A DNA stretch of 64,000 nucleotides from Atherix ibis. Taxonomy: Eukaryota > Arthropoda > Insecta > Diptera > Athericidae. A model generated the notes under the pieces. It did not search any database and was not told the DNA's origin. It worked only from the letters and a program-made list of their open reading frames with translations. The position numbers and the translations under genes were made by a program. Where the stretch lies: the NCBI GenBank assembly GCA_958298945.1, contig OY282606.1:60091920-60155919 (forward strand), in the 5' to 3' direction. Below, piece by piece: positions 11,503 to 21,924 of the stretch (positions within the stretch are counted from its first letter, which is position 1; every line of letters begins with the position of its first letter).

Positions 11503-11762
11503 ATGAAGTTCTTAAAACATTTTGTAATTTTCGTTGTTATATTGGCCGTTTGTGTAAATCAAGGAAAAGCTGGTTGGCTTAAGAAAATCGGAAAAAAAAT
11601 TGTAAGTTTAAACGATCGAAAATTCCTCATGAAATTGGATATTTAAAATTTGTCTACATTCTTTCGTAGGAACGTGTTGGTCAAAATGTTCGAGATGCTG
11701 CCATCAAAACCATACCAATAGCTCAAGGAGCAGCAAATGTAGTAGCAACAGTAAAAGGATAA
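11503..11762 (+). CDS. Cecropin precursor (copy 2)
   Basis: Second intact cecropin of 63 residues, a secreted membrane-active antimicrobial peptide. Exon 1 is 11503-11601, intron 11602-11669 (68 bp, identical to copy 1), exon 2 11670-11762 ending in TAA. It differs from copy 1 in the signal peptide (His for Tyr at 6, Lys for Glu at 22, so the cleavage region reads NQGKA) and at residue 61 (Val for Ile). The mature peptide starts GWLKKIGKKI and ends ATVKG with an amidation Gly. Lys at 22, next to the cleavage point, changes the usual small/acidic context (GEA in most cecropins), but Ala23 remains. It sits in the duplicated segment with its own kappaB, GATA and TATA elements, so infection-inducible expression is expected. 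Confidence 0.97.
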
Positions 11763-12015
11763 TAAGAGAGAATATTTTTTTAGAAACTAAGAAAACTGAA
11801 ATTATTGTGATACCAAATACAAAATGTATTTAAACTAAAATAATGCTTACTGATCTCTTACTTGAAAATCACCGTTATTTTATTTTACATGTGTGTGCTG
11901 AAAAATCGTGGAATATAAACCAATTTATTGATCTCAAATAGGATAGTGAAGTTGAATTTTGGAAGTTATAATAATATAATAATTTCGTGGAGTCGGAGTT
12001 AGAATAAAGTGATCA

Positions 12016-12954
12016 AAATCAGTCAAACTTCACTTTGGTTTTTATGAGTTTCGGTTCTATGTTTTGCAGTTAATATATAAAATTAAGCAATTTTCTATCA
12101 TTTTTTTAATAATGATTAAGAATTTATTTTTCAATCAATCTTATCAAATAAAAAACTTCTTGAAATTTCTTAGGTTTTCAAAACAATATTTTAAAAATTT
12201 CTTACACTAATTAAGATTTAAAGTTCCACAATAACTCTAATTATTTGAACGCAGATTTTCCATATTTCTTCTAAACTATCTATTATTTACTGCAGTATAT
12301 AATTATCTGCTGATCTAATCGAAATTTATTTATGACAAAAAATAAATAAATATAGAGTTAGAGAAAAAATGATACACAAAATGAATAAATTTGATTTAAG
12401 TACTTTTCATTTGATATTTTTTGCACGTTTTTTATTCTGTCAAATAACGAATTAGTTTAGAATTCACGACGTGTACCACAGAGCGTCAAATATAACATGT
12501 AGGTTTAAGTATTTGGCTGTAATTAAAATTTTGTTTTGAAAATTTTGTATCATCTCGGTTGGAGTGCAAACAGGTTTAAGTATTTGGTTGTAAATTAAAA
12601 TTTTATAATGTATTGAGAACTAAAGGTCCTCTCCATCAGTCAATAAAATTTTATATATTTCTTATTCAACTCTTCTTTATTTTTACATAGATATATGTTA
12701 TTATAATAACCTACATGAATCTGCATTTCGTCTGTACTCACTTCCTAAATTTTAGTAATGTAAGAACATTTTCTTGCGATTAATTGTGTCACAATTTTCT
12801 TCATTATTACTTTTCAATAATTTATAATTGCATATTACGATAATTGTATTAAACTCTTAAATAAGTGAATGTTGAATACCAACAGAACTTTGATTTAATT
12901 AGTCCGAGACTGGTCATGATCATAAAAATCTGCTTAAGATTAGGGTATATGAGT
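12016..12954. other. AT-rich spacer with a direct repeat
   Basis: It contains a roughly 32-bp direct repeat beginning AGGTTTAAGTATTTGG at 12501-12532 and 12572-12604. No gene recognised. Confidence 0.55.
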
Positions 12955-14600
12955 AAACTGTGGAGCAAAGTGAGAGCTGTTTTTTAAAGACTTCAGACCT
13001 ATCAGCTTATCATCGTTTCTTCTGAAACCACTAGTAAGGCTGAGTGAAGCTCATATTAGCATCAGCGTTGACAAAACTAAACTCTCTGATTTGCAGCATT
13101 CGTACACTAAATGAAAGACGGTGGAGACTGCCCTATACTCCGTCGTAGAAACCATCGAAAAGTCGCTTGACTGTAAAAAATATGCTAAGAGACCTTTCTT
13201 CACATTGAGGGAGCAATTAATAATGTCACGACTAAGGCCATTACGGACACACTATACAACCTTCAGATAAACGAATGCCTATGCAACTGGATCAACCAAA
13301 TACTTGATAGCAGATTGGTCAATGTGGAGTTTATCGCTAGTAAAAGCAGAAGAGCATTGCCCAAGGGGACTTCTCAAGGAGGAGTACTCTCTCCATTACT
13401 TTGGCGGCTTGTGTTAAATGACCTTAAACGAAAAATGGGTTTAAGGAGATTCCATATGCTGATGATGTGGATATCATAATTACCTGAAAATATCTTCCTA
13501 CTATAAGAGACTTTATGAAGATGGCCTTGATCGACCTCGTAAAGTGGACGGACATATGCTGATTGTGAGTCAATTACTCTAAGACAGAACCCGTTTTATG
13601 TACGAGAGATACCTTTTATAAATCCTCCTAAACTCAAAGGGACCTCGCAGTATTTTGCTACTTGGGAGTGATCCTTGACGTGATGGAAATTACTTGGGAG
13701 TGACGCTTGACTCGAAGCTGAGCTGGAAGCTAATGTGGAAGACCATATTAAAAAAGTACAGAAATTAGCGAAAGTCCAGAGATTACCGTACACATGACCT
13801 ACAGGTGCGCTAAAAACGTCACTTACAGTAGCTCTTTTAAGACTATACTGCATCTTATGCCCTTCATTTATGTTAAGGACCTGGCCACTAAGGCCATTAG
13901 GGCTTAACTTTCATATTAAGTGTAAATTCTAGTACGACTGAGTGGGAATACGGGATAGTCCAGGACAAATCGGTTTTTGAAATATACACAGATGGATCAA
14001 GGAAGAAGGACATTATAGGAGTAAGGATCTTCTCTATGTCTATGAATTTAAATATGTCCCTATAACTCCCAGACAAGTGTAGTGTATTTCAACTAGAAAA
14101 TTCTGGCTATTTGGCTGTCGATTAATGTAATACTACTCATATAGTAATTTTTACCGATAGTTGGCCAGCAATTAATTTGTCGGAATCTCCCATTGTAAGA
14201 TCGATAGCTGTGAAGCAATGCTTCAGATGTTTGAATGAGATTGCCAATCTGTGCAATCTATACTAGGTTCGCGGACATAATGACATTTCGGAAAACTGTA
14301 AAGTCGACAAGTTAGCTAGAAATGGTAGTAGGCTCGTTTGCAATAAACTAAACTCATGTTACATATATAAAATGATCTGGCTTATGATACATTAGAAGAA
14401 TTACTAGGGACATACGTTAGATGACTAGGTATTCCCGCAAACGACTTCAGTCGTAGTTGTAAAGACGAATAGGAAGAGGAGTCTATTTCTCATCTTTTCT
14501 ACACAGCCCAGCCTTCAGAGCCCTAAAAGTATCCTAAATTCTGCACATTGCACTCACTTCCAATTAGTTTTCAGGATGACATAAGCCTTGAAGATTACGT
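12955..14600 (+). mobile_element. Decayed LINE with RT and RNase H domains
   Basis: Plus-strand fragments in shifting frames: FRPISLSSFLLKPL near 12995, SQGGVLSPLLWRLVLNDL near 13370, and IPYADDVDIII (catalytic Tyr-Ala-Asp-Asp) near 13450, followed by an RNase H domain with IYTDGSRKK near 13983, FTDSWPAINLSES near 14150 and VRGHNDISEN...DKLAR near 14275. RT followed by RNase H is the order in I-superfamily LINEs. Stops and frameshifts are frequent and a 14-16 bp slip duplicates TACTTGGGAGTGA near 13660. No intact ORF remains. Confidence 0.8.
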
Positions 14601-14643
14601 TGTATTACAACGCACCTAGTTTTACGTTAGCTTAGAGTGGCTT

Positions 14644-14704
14644 AGGTTACGTTAGCTTAGAGTGGCTGTCCGCACCGGACAGCCACTCTAAGCTAACGTA
14701 ACCT
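14644..14704. repeat. Perfect palindrome, 29-bp arms, 3-nt loop
   Basis: Left arm 14644-14672, loop CAC, right arm 14676-14704. Arms begin AGGTTACGTTAGCTTAGAGT and pair without mismatch; similarity continues imperfectly outward. The arm sequence is also present as a direct repeat just upstream (14622-14642). Confidence 0.9.
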
Positions 14705-15352
14705 GAGCTACCGTTTCGCTTAAGGACTGCAGCTCAAACATTTCAACGTTGTATAAGCGAGATTCTCAGCCGCTGGGACTTTACTTTTTAATAATTGACG
14801 ACATTCTAATAGCGAGTAGAAGACGAACACATCCACAATTTAGAGATAGTATTCTGATGGACTCATCCACAATTTAGAAATAGAAAATGTCTGATGGACA
14901 TTATATTTTAGAAAAAGGTATACTTCCTTCTCAAAATAGGATTACAGCTACAATACTTCCAAATACCCAACTCCAAATAATACTAAACCGTTAAAAAGGT
15001 TTATCATCATTATTACCATAGATTTATACCAAATCAAAAAATCACATACACTTATTAATTATTCCAGTTTCGCTTTAATAAATGCTCTTTATACAAAAGC
15101 TAAGGACACACAACATATTCGACGAACTATATTATTGTCGCAGATACTTTATTTTATCGAATCATTAATGAAAGAAAAAAAAACTGCTTTCGAATTTCAA
15201 TGTTTTGTGGATTTACAAAAAGGGATGAAGAAATAATAGTGACAAATTAAAGTTGACAATATTTACTAATTGCGATTTGAAAATCTGGTGTAATTGCAGC
15301 ACCAACGTAATGCGTCCAATAGTAGTATCTTTTTTCATACATTTTAACTATT

Positions 15353-15495
15353 GTAGAGCGTTATTATAGGTGGCCCGAAGTAATAACAATCAAATTCATC
15401 AACAATTTTGTTGCCCGTTTTAGAGTCCCGCTTACGACTGCAATAGATCACGATACTACTTTTGAATCAAAGTTCTGAATATGTTTAAAAATCGA
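15353..15495 (+). mobile_element. Ty3/gypsy integrase fragment
   Basis: The frame VERYYRWPEVITIKFI then NFVARFRVPLTTAIDHDTTF fits the integrase core of Ty3/gypsy elements (Arg-Trp-Pro-Glu motif, then the Thr-Asp-x-Gly-x-x-Phe-like segment, here Ile-Asp-His-Asp). Only about 45 codons survive. Confidence 0.6.
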
Positions 15496-15514
15496 CTGGA
15501 AGCCAAGCCCTCTT

Positions 15515-15680
15515 TTGAACCTTCTTAATAATCTTTATTTGCTTCATAAAATTTAACAATATCAGATTTTTTCCTCTAAATAACCATTGACATACGAAAC
15601 TGGCAATGCCAACCTACACATAAGATGAAGTCGCCAAATTACCTCTTATCTAAGCCACCTTACAAAATCAAGTGGAATAT
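15515..15680 (+). mobile_element. LINE 3' end fragment
   Basis: Nucleotide similarity to the 3' end of the LINE at 25660-25870 (shared segments such as TTTAACAATATC(A/T)GATTTT and TGCCAAC(C/T)TACAC). It directly follows the gypsy scrap. Confidence 0.6.
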
Positions 15681-17225
15681 ATAAATTCCGTTCGATTGCA
15701 TATCACCCTCAAAGAACGATTAATTCAATAATTGGTCGGATAAACTACTACTAATTTTAATTGGTCTCCGTATAATAGTAAAAGAAGATATAAAATATTT
15801 TTTGACTGAATTAGTTGAGAATACCGGGCGATTTCTCTATTCCGTCTTTGGCAGAGGTACCTACCTTTAAATACGGCATATGTGTAAAAATAAAAATTTT
15901 CTTATATATTAAATTGTATTACTAAAATTATTGTGATTATATAATTATATTGTTATTAAATTGTAAAAGTTAATTTGAATAAATAAATATAATAAATTAA
16001 GATATATAGTGTATATAAATTAATACCACTACATTAACCACTTTTTAGATATACGTGCCATCGAAAATCCTCAGATAATATATAATATATCGACACTATG
16101 TCGTTGCATCTAGTATACAGTGGTCTTGAGTTCCAATTCACCTAACGACATAATCGGAATGCCACTTAGTTATTGTCAAATCATATGATTTATCATAGCG
16201 ATAAAAAGTTACATTTTAGTACAAATTTCAATAGAATTTTCATTCAAAAAATAATTTTCAATCGCCATATCATGAATAAACACTAAGGATTAATTTGTAT
16301 TATTACAATATTTAAATTCTAGCACTAATATTTAATTAGTCGTTTATTATTTGAAGCATACAAGTCCCCAGAATGACTTACCTAAATATGAATGTCATAT
16401 GGGAAAAATCGTGTTAACCCTGTAAATTATATATTTTTGAACAAGGACCAACATGTATGTTACTCTCTTTCCCATAATTAGAAAATATCTATATTGAAAA
16501 TTGTAATGAGTGAACCATTTAAAATCAACTTTGCCATTAATATGATTAAAATACTTGCTTACATATTTTGGACATCTTTAGATATATTTGTATATCAATT
16601 GTATTAGAAACGCAAATTTTACTTTTTGTATAAAAATTATATCAAATTATAGCTGCTTCATTAAAAAAAAATATTTTTATCTGTTAGCGCTATCTTCAAG
16701 GGATTCATTTTCCCCTTTGAAGTATATTCCAACAGATCGTATTTTATTTAAATATCTTAGTTTACTATGGATCATTAACATAGATTTCCTTAAGTAAACA
16801 TTTTTATTACAATAGCTATATATATTTTTTTGACTGAATTTATTTTCATATATAAATAAAGTTTTTATCGTTTTATACAATACATTAAATGGCAAACTGT
16901 GAGTTTTATTTATGATTATATAAAAACATTGTCTCATATAAAAAAATATCTCCGAATGTTTATAATAGAAATGTTGTACTTTTAAATAAATCAGATTGTA
17001 TTATGACTTCCAAGTAAATAGAAATTTTGGCAAACATATTAATTATTTAGTGAAAAGATAAATAAAACTTCTATAAAAGTAATCAAGAAACAGTATAGTA
17101 TACTTGTTTATATAATTAAAATTTGTTTTTAATTTTTATCTTATCAATATGTCAATTTTTTAATAAAAATATATTCGGAAGAATTCATAAGCTATTAAAT
17201 TTTAACCGTAAGAAATTTTAATTAA
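15681..17225. other. AT-rich DNA upstream of cecropin copy 3
   Basis: No convincing gene. The open frames at 16588-16937 are low-complexity, overlap on opposite strands and show no family features. Confidence 0.5.
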
Positions 17226-17236
17226 GGGGATTTTTT
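17226..17236 (+). promoter_or_regulatory. Strong kappaB-like site, cecropin copy 3
   Basis: GGGGATTTTTT contains GGGATTTTTT, a textbook fit to GGGRNNYYYY, 46 bp before the TATA box. A GATA-type AGATAA follows at 17243-17248. Confidence 0.65.
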
Positions 17237-17281
17237 GTTTTCAGATAATCGTTGGTTATTTACTAAACTAACATTTTTAGG

Positions 17282-17289
17282 TATAAAAG
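17282..17289 (+). promoter_or_regulatory. TATA box and initiator, cecropin copy 3
   Basis: TATAAAAG with a TCAGT arthropod initiator at 17313-17317 (A at 17315), 33 bp downstream. Confidence 0.8.
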
Positions 17290-17378
17290 AGCCAACTTTA
17301 ATACAAAAAGCATCAGTTTGCTTCGCATGCACATTAAAAGTCTGAATCTGATATACACATAAACAAAAAAGTGACAAT

Positions 17379-17642
17379 ATGAAATTCTTCAAAGTTTTTA
17401 TAATTTTTACCGTAATTTTAGTCCTTTTTGTGAATAAAGGAGAAGCTGGTTGGTTGAAGAAAATTGGAAAAAAAATTGTAAGTTTGGAAGATAAAACATT
17501 GTTTATGAAATTTTATATTTTAAATTCTGATGAATATTTTTTGTAGGAACGAGTTGGGCAAAACGTACGTGATGCAGCTATTAAAACCATACCAATAGCC
17601 CAAGGAGCAGCAAATGTAGTAGCCACAGTTAAAGGAAAATAA
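17379..17642 (+). CDS. Cecropin precursor (copy 3, C-terminal Gly-Lys)
   Basis: Third intact cecropin, 64 residues. Exon 1 is 17379-17477, intron 17478-17546 (69 bp, GTAAGT...TAG), exon 2 17547-17642. The signal peptide (MKFFKVFIIFTVILVLFVNK) has diverged from copies 1 and 2, but the mature sequence equals copy 2 residue for residue up to the C-terminal Gly. Eleven exon-2 codons differ only at silent positions, so the peptide is under strong purifying selection. It ends VKGK: one Lys follows the amidation Gly, so a carboxypeptidase would have to trim it before amidation, or the peptide stays unamidated. Upstream lie the best kappaB site in the window, a GATA motif, TATAAAAG and a TCAGT initiator. 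Secreted antimicrobial role inferred from family. Confidence 0.97.
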
Positions 17643-17649
17643 CGTTGTT

Positions 17650-20040
17650 TTAATTTTATAATTATGGAATTTCTAAATGAAAAATAACAGTTCTTGTGAA
17701 TTAAATTAAATAGTTTATATTATCAAAGCAATTTTGAATAATTAAATTCTCTTTACAATATATAAACAGTTTGAACAAAGTTGCTCTTGTACCGTAAATG
17801 CAAAAATATATAAAAAGTGACAAATTTAATGCGAAAGTAAATTTTTGAAATGTTATTTAAATTGTATTTGATATAAAATTTCAGAAGTTATTAATTATTG
17901 TTAACAATTTTTGCGTGATTATTTTCAAATAAACATTTAAAAATGTGCTAAAATCTGAATTTTTTTAACTTACAATTTAAATTTGAATATTTAAATTAAC
18001 TTTAAATATTACAGTTTACTTTTAACTTTTTTTAAATTAACTGTGCAATTATGAATGAATATTGTCACAGAAAAAATTCTATAGGGCTATCTATATTTAT
18101 CGTCTAATATTAGTCAATTATGTCATGGTTTGCTTTATGTAATTGATGTTTAAAACAACAACAAATTTTCGCTTTGAATCAAAAGTCATTTCATTATTGA
18201 TGTCTGATCTTAGCAAATGTAATCAAACCCATTGAAAATACATATACACTATAGAATGTACTAAATTTAAAGACATACTTTAGGCAAGTGTGGCAACCAG
18301 GAAGTTACAAGTTCACTATTATACAGACTATACTCAAATATATTCTATTATATGGACTCAAATTCTCTACTTATTCTTTCTAATTCTGTAGGGTTCAAAT
18401 CCTATGAATTCATTGAAATTGAGTCATAGAAACCCTCTCACATCATGAAAGCTAAAAACAAGTTTTCTTATCAAAATACCATCTCTTCTCAATAGCAGCC
18501 AGATTACTTGAATTTAGAATTATAAAAATACTATCTACTGTCACAAGGACCTTTAGTCGATTTGAAACTATTCAACCAACAGATTCCGAAAAATAAATAA
18601 TAAAATAAGCAGGAAAATTAAGAATTTTTTCCAAATATGATTTGATGCAAAAGCAACTAATTTCTTACAAAAGAAAAATGTTGACTTCCTCAAAAATAAT
18701 AGGCTATCCATTTTTTTTGGCTTCGAGGAGAAGCTTTTAGTATCTACAGTGTTGGCCTTTAAACTATGATGACTCTATCGAATATATCAAAATCCATACT
18801 GTGTATTCTTAAACAACTCTGAAAAGTTGAATCCTAAAATTTTAGTCCTACAGCAATTTAATACATAATTTAAACTCCTTAAATTGATCATACTCCACTC
18901 ACTTATGATTTTTCTCTTAGAAGCATGTGAAGCAATTTATGCATATGCTATGCAGCCTGCCTCACTATTAAACATACCCTAAGGGATTATCTCCTTACAT
19001 TTAATTTCTTTTTGTATAGGACTCTCTTTATCTCTGCGTCAATTGATCCAATAATCACCATTTTACTTTATTTAATATATAAAATATTCTTAATTAAACT
19101 AATTTCTTTTACTAAGCTGATACTCTTCATTCATTGACAAATTAGTAAAAATCGATTCCACACTGTTACCATACCTGTAAGGCGATAGTATTGGAACTTT
19201 AAATTCAATGGTAATTATTGAGAAAGAGTCTACTCTTGCTGAATGCCTACACCTACCTTGGTTAACACTACAATCCTCTCAAGGCCAATGCGAACTATCA
19301 AGACCTATTTCGTACAATGGATGGCCTTACATAACTCTTGAGACAAGAATTCATCCTAGAGCTATCACCCGTTCGAGTTTCCAAACAAATATCTTCCAGA
19401 TTCCGAGTCTCGCACAGCCCAAGCATTGTTATACATATAATTGTGAAATCTAGTCTCAAAGCTAAAGTTTTGGTCACAATGACCCATACTGATTTATCGC
19501 TTATGCTACTGCTACAGCCAAACAAAGAAATCTATACTTACAAAATAATCCGTAGATAATTTAAAAAAATACTTTAAAAATGTAATTCATTGGAATAAGA
19601 TTTACTTATTCAATAAGCAAATTTGCTAATTTAATTGAATATTAAATTTACTTAATTTTATTTTAAAAAAATTGGCAATAAAAAATATACTTCAAAAACC
19701 GGCAAAAGACACAGATAAAAAGAGGATAGTATTGAACTGCTTATTTTTGAGAACCATAATGATTGTTCACTAAGATATTTTTATATATAATAAGATACAT
19801 ATCTATTTCACCAGAAATTATCATTTTAAATATTAGATGTGTGTCCGTCTATTAAAACAACAAATCGACACAGTAATAAGCACATTTGAAATTTACTCCA
19901 ACGAAATGTACATAATTGGCAACCAAATAGTTTTAGCTAAAAATTTTATTTATTGTATCAAATTGTTAAAAATGAATAACATATTTTTGTCAGTAATTTG
20001 TGTAACTTGTGTTTCTCGGCCAACATGGATAATTTATTTG
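17650..20040. other. Spacer between convergent cecropins; unrecognised decayed DNA
   Basis: 17.65-18.3 kb is AT-rich. 18.3-19.56 kb is less AT-biased and shows overlapping short frames on both strands (for example 19208-19453 + and 19298-19525 -), which suggests an old mobile element, but I could not assign a family. Confidence 0.4.
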
Positions 20041-20047
20041 CATCTGC

Positions 20048-20282
20048 TTAAGCACTTCCAGTTATTTTGGCTGCAACGCCTTTCACTGTGCTAACAACTT
20101 TCTTCTAAGATACCAAACATAATTTTTAATTATTTAACTAAACATAAAAATGCCTACAAAAAAATCTTAGCAACTCAAATAATTTTACTCACATATAAAT
20201 CTTCGACCCATGCTGCTTCACCTTGCCCAACTAAAACGGCAATGATCACAACGCAAAAAGCAAACGATTTGATTAAATTCAT
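20048..20282 (-). CDS. Short cecropin-like secreted peptide (48 residues)
   Basis: Minus-strand two-exon gene with a cecropin plan but a different, shorter mature peptide. Exon 1 is 20282-20193 (30 codons), intron 20192-20105 (88 bp, GTGAGT...TAG, phase 0), exon 2 20104-20048 (18 codons plus TAA). Residues 1-23 are a cecropin-type leader (MNLIKSFAFC... ending VGQGEA, nearly the QGEA of the paralogues). The mature part would be about 25 residues: exon 1 gives AWVEDLY and exon 2 gives KKVVSTVKGVAAKITGSA. It keeps the Trp at mature position 2, but acidic Glu-Asp replaces Lys-Lys and there is no C-terminal Gly for amidation. Charge is about +2. TATATAAG lies 77 bp upstream of the ATG. It may be an andropin-like or new small amphipathic peptide. 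Identity as a cecropin-family derivative is well supported; activity is unknown. Confidence 0.75.
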
Positions 20283-20358
20283 TTCGGTAGATATATTTTT
20301 AAGTATATTCAAAATTTATAAAAAGACACTTTTCCAGAAAATAGATGGAATTAATTGG

Positions 20359-20366
20359 CTTATATA
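20359..20366 (-). promoter_or_regulatory. TATA box of the short cecropin-like gene
   Basis: TATATAAG on the minus strand, 77 bp before the ATG. No GGGRNNYYYY motif was found in the roughly 300 bp upstream on either strand, unlike the canonical genes. Confidence 0.55.
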
Positions 20367-20369
20367 CTT

Positions 20370-21280
20370 TTTAAAAACAGTTTCGGTCTGTTTTAATTAA
20401 CTGTTATATTGTTTGACGATATAACAAAACATTACTTTCTTTTATTTGAACTAGGCACTTGAACACATATTTGATTGAAAGAATAATGTCATTACCATTT
20501 TTTATTTAAACAGGTATTTTAGTACTTTTCTTTCTCAAAAGTATTCAATTTTAATAGAAGTAGTTATGGATTATCTGGAATATAATTACCAAAAGTGTAT
20601 TGACATTCGTATATATTAATGGCGCAAAATTATTTTTACATTTCAGTATAAATAATACTATAAATGACAGTAGAAAATTAAAATCGTATAAAATATATAT
20701 GACAAAACTTAATAAATAATTCCCAACATATTTTTTACTTTTGAATGTGCAATATATTGTACGTTATAATAAATTTAATATTTATAAATGCATAAACCTT
20801 CCCAAGCTTAATACTATAAACAACTTATTCTTACTTTAGTTAAAAAACACTACATTCTAAATATTCAAACGCACACGCATTAGTCATTGCATGAATAAAG
20901 ATATATTTATTTTAACCTGATATTCCTTGTATTATATAGAATAATAGTTTCTTAAATTAAAATTAACAAATAACTTATTTCTGAATAATTGATTTTATGT
21001 TCACTTAAAAGACATAATGGTACTACATAAACATAATGCAGGCTTCTTATTCATAATTGAACTTTTATTAAATTCAATAGTTCAATTATGAATAATGCAA
21101 ACAAATACAAAAACAAAGTGCTAACCACTACGGAAAATACTCGTCCATATATAATATTATTATTAATTTTATATTTGCAATCACATTTGAATAACATTTC
21201 CGTTTATGTGCTTATCAGAGCAGACGTTTTTCTTTGGCTTTTAGTTAATTGCAATCGAATTTTATTAGTTAGAGACTAGA
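20370..21280. other. AT-rich DNA with a 17-bp inverted repeat
   Basis: The arms TTATTCATAATTGAACT (21047-21063) and its exact complement (21079-21095) flank a 15-nt loop. Nothing else was recognised. Confidence 0.6.
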
Positions 21281-21289
21281 ATATTACGG

Positions 21290-21924
21290 TAGAACAATAC
21301 GATTTTTGTAAGAATATTTATATTTTACTAGTGAATTTATTTTCTGTTTAGTGCAAATAGAATAAAGTGATAAGTGCTAGTTATAACCTAAAAATAAATG
21401 TTTTTGAGAAAGCCATGGAGATAGACAACATCCCGCCAGATCTCCCACAGGTATATTCCCCTTCCTCTTCCAACCAAAATGCCTTAACCACCATACCCAC
21501 TAAAAAATCCATACTGAACCACTCCAATAATACCGCACCCAATAAATCATCAAATCACAATCACAATCACAATCACAATCCCAATTACAATGACAACTGC
21601 CACTATAACCGCAACCACAACAACAAAATATCAGAACCTTTCCGTTCTGAATGGAATAATTAACTTCTCCTCCATTCGAAAATTGCCGACCATCCCAGCT
21701 ATCTCATTGTCAAAACTTTACAAGAATCCATGTTGAAGGCGAACCAGCTCTGTCCGTTCAAAACAAGTCTGACTCTCACTAGTGATATAATAACAGTTAA
21801 TGATTAACGTAACGGTGATCTATTATTAATAACTTAATCTATAATTGCTGCTGATAAATTTATGGAAGCCAAATCAATTGATATTTATGGTACAAAATTG
21901 ATGTTTTCACTATAGTACTTCAAC
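21290..21924 (+). mobile_element. LINE ORF1, 5' part (interrupted)
   Basis: Start of a non-LTR retrotransposon ORF1. A probable ATG at 21415 opens MEIDNIPPDLPQVYSPSSS, then an Asn/His-rich low-complexity linker of repeated His-Asn pairs. In a shifted frame the gag-like core follows: HPSYLIVKTLQESMLKANQL then FKTSLTLTS, RNGDLLL and FMEAKSIDIYG. The sequence is cut by the mariner at about 21925 and resumes after it (23184). Frameshifts and stops make it inactive. Confidence 0.75.

Larger units (their letters stand above)
11074..12010 (+). repeat. Duplicated segment carrying cecropin copy 2
   Basis: Sister of 3725-4735. The intron is identical to that of copy 1 and the flanks are about 90 percent alike by eye, indicating a recent duplication. 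It lacks the extra kappaB block of copy 1. Confidence 0.85.

Noticed and set aside
16588..16937. Overlapping open frames on both strands
   Set aside because: Low-complexity AT-rich sequence; mutually antisense, no family features.
18375..18405. tRNA T-arm-like GGGTTCAAATCCTAT
   Set aside because: No D-arm, anticodon arm or acceptor stem could be fitted around it; probably chance or very old debris.
19208..19559. Three overlapping open frames, both strands
   Set aside because: Probably an old mobile element; I could not match any of them to a family.
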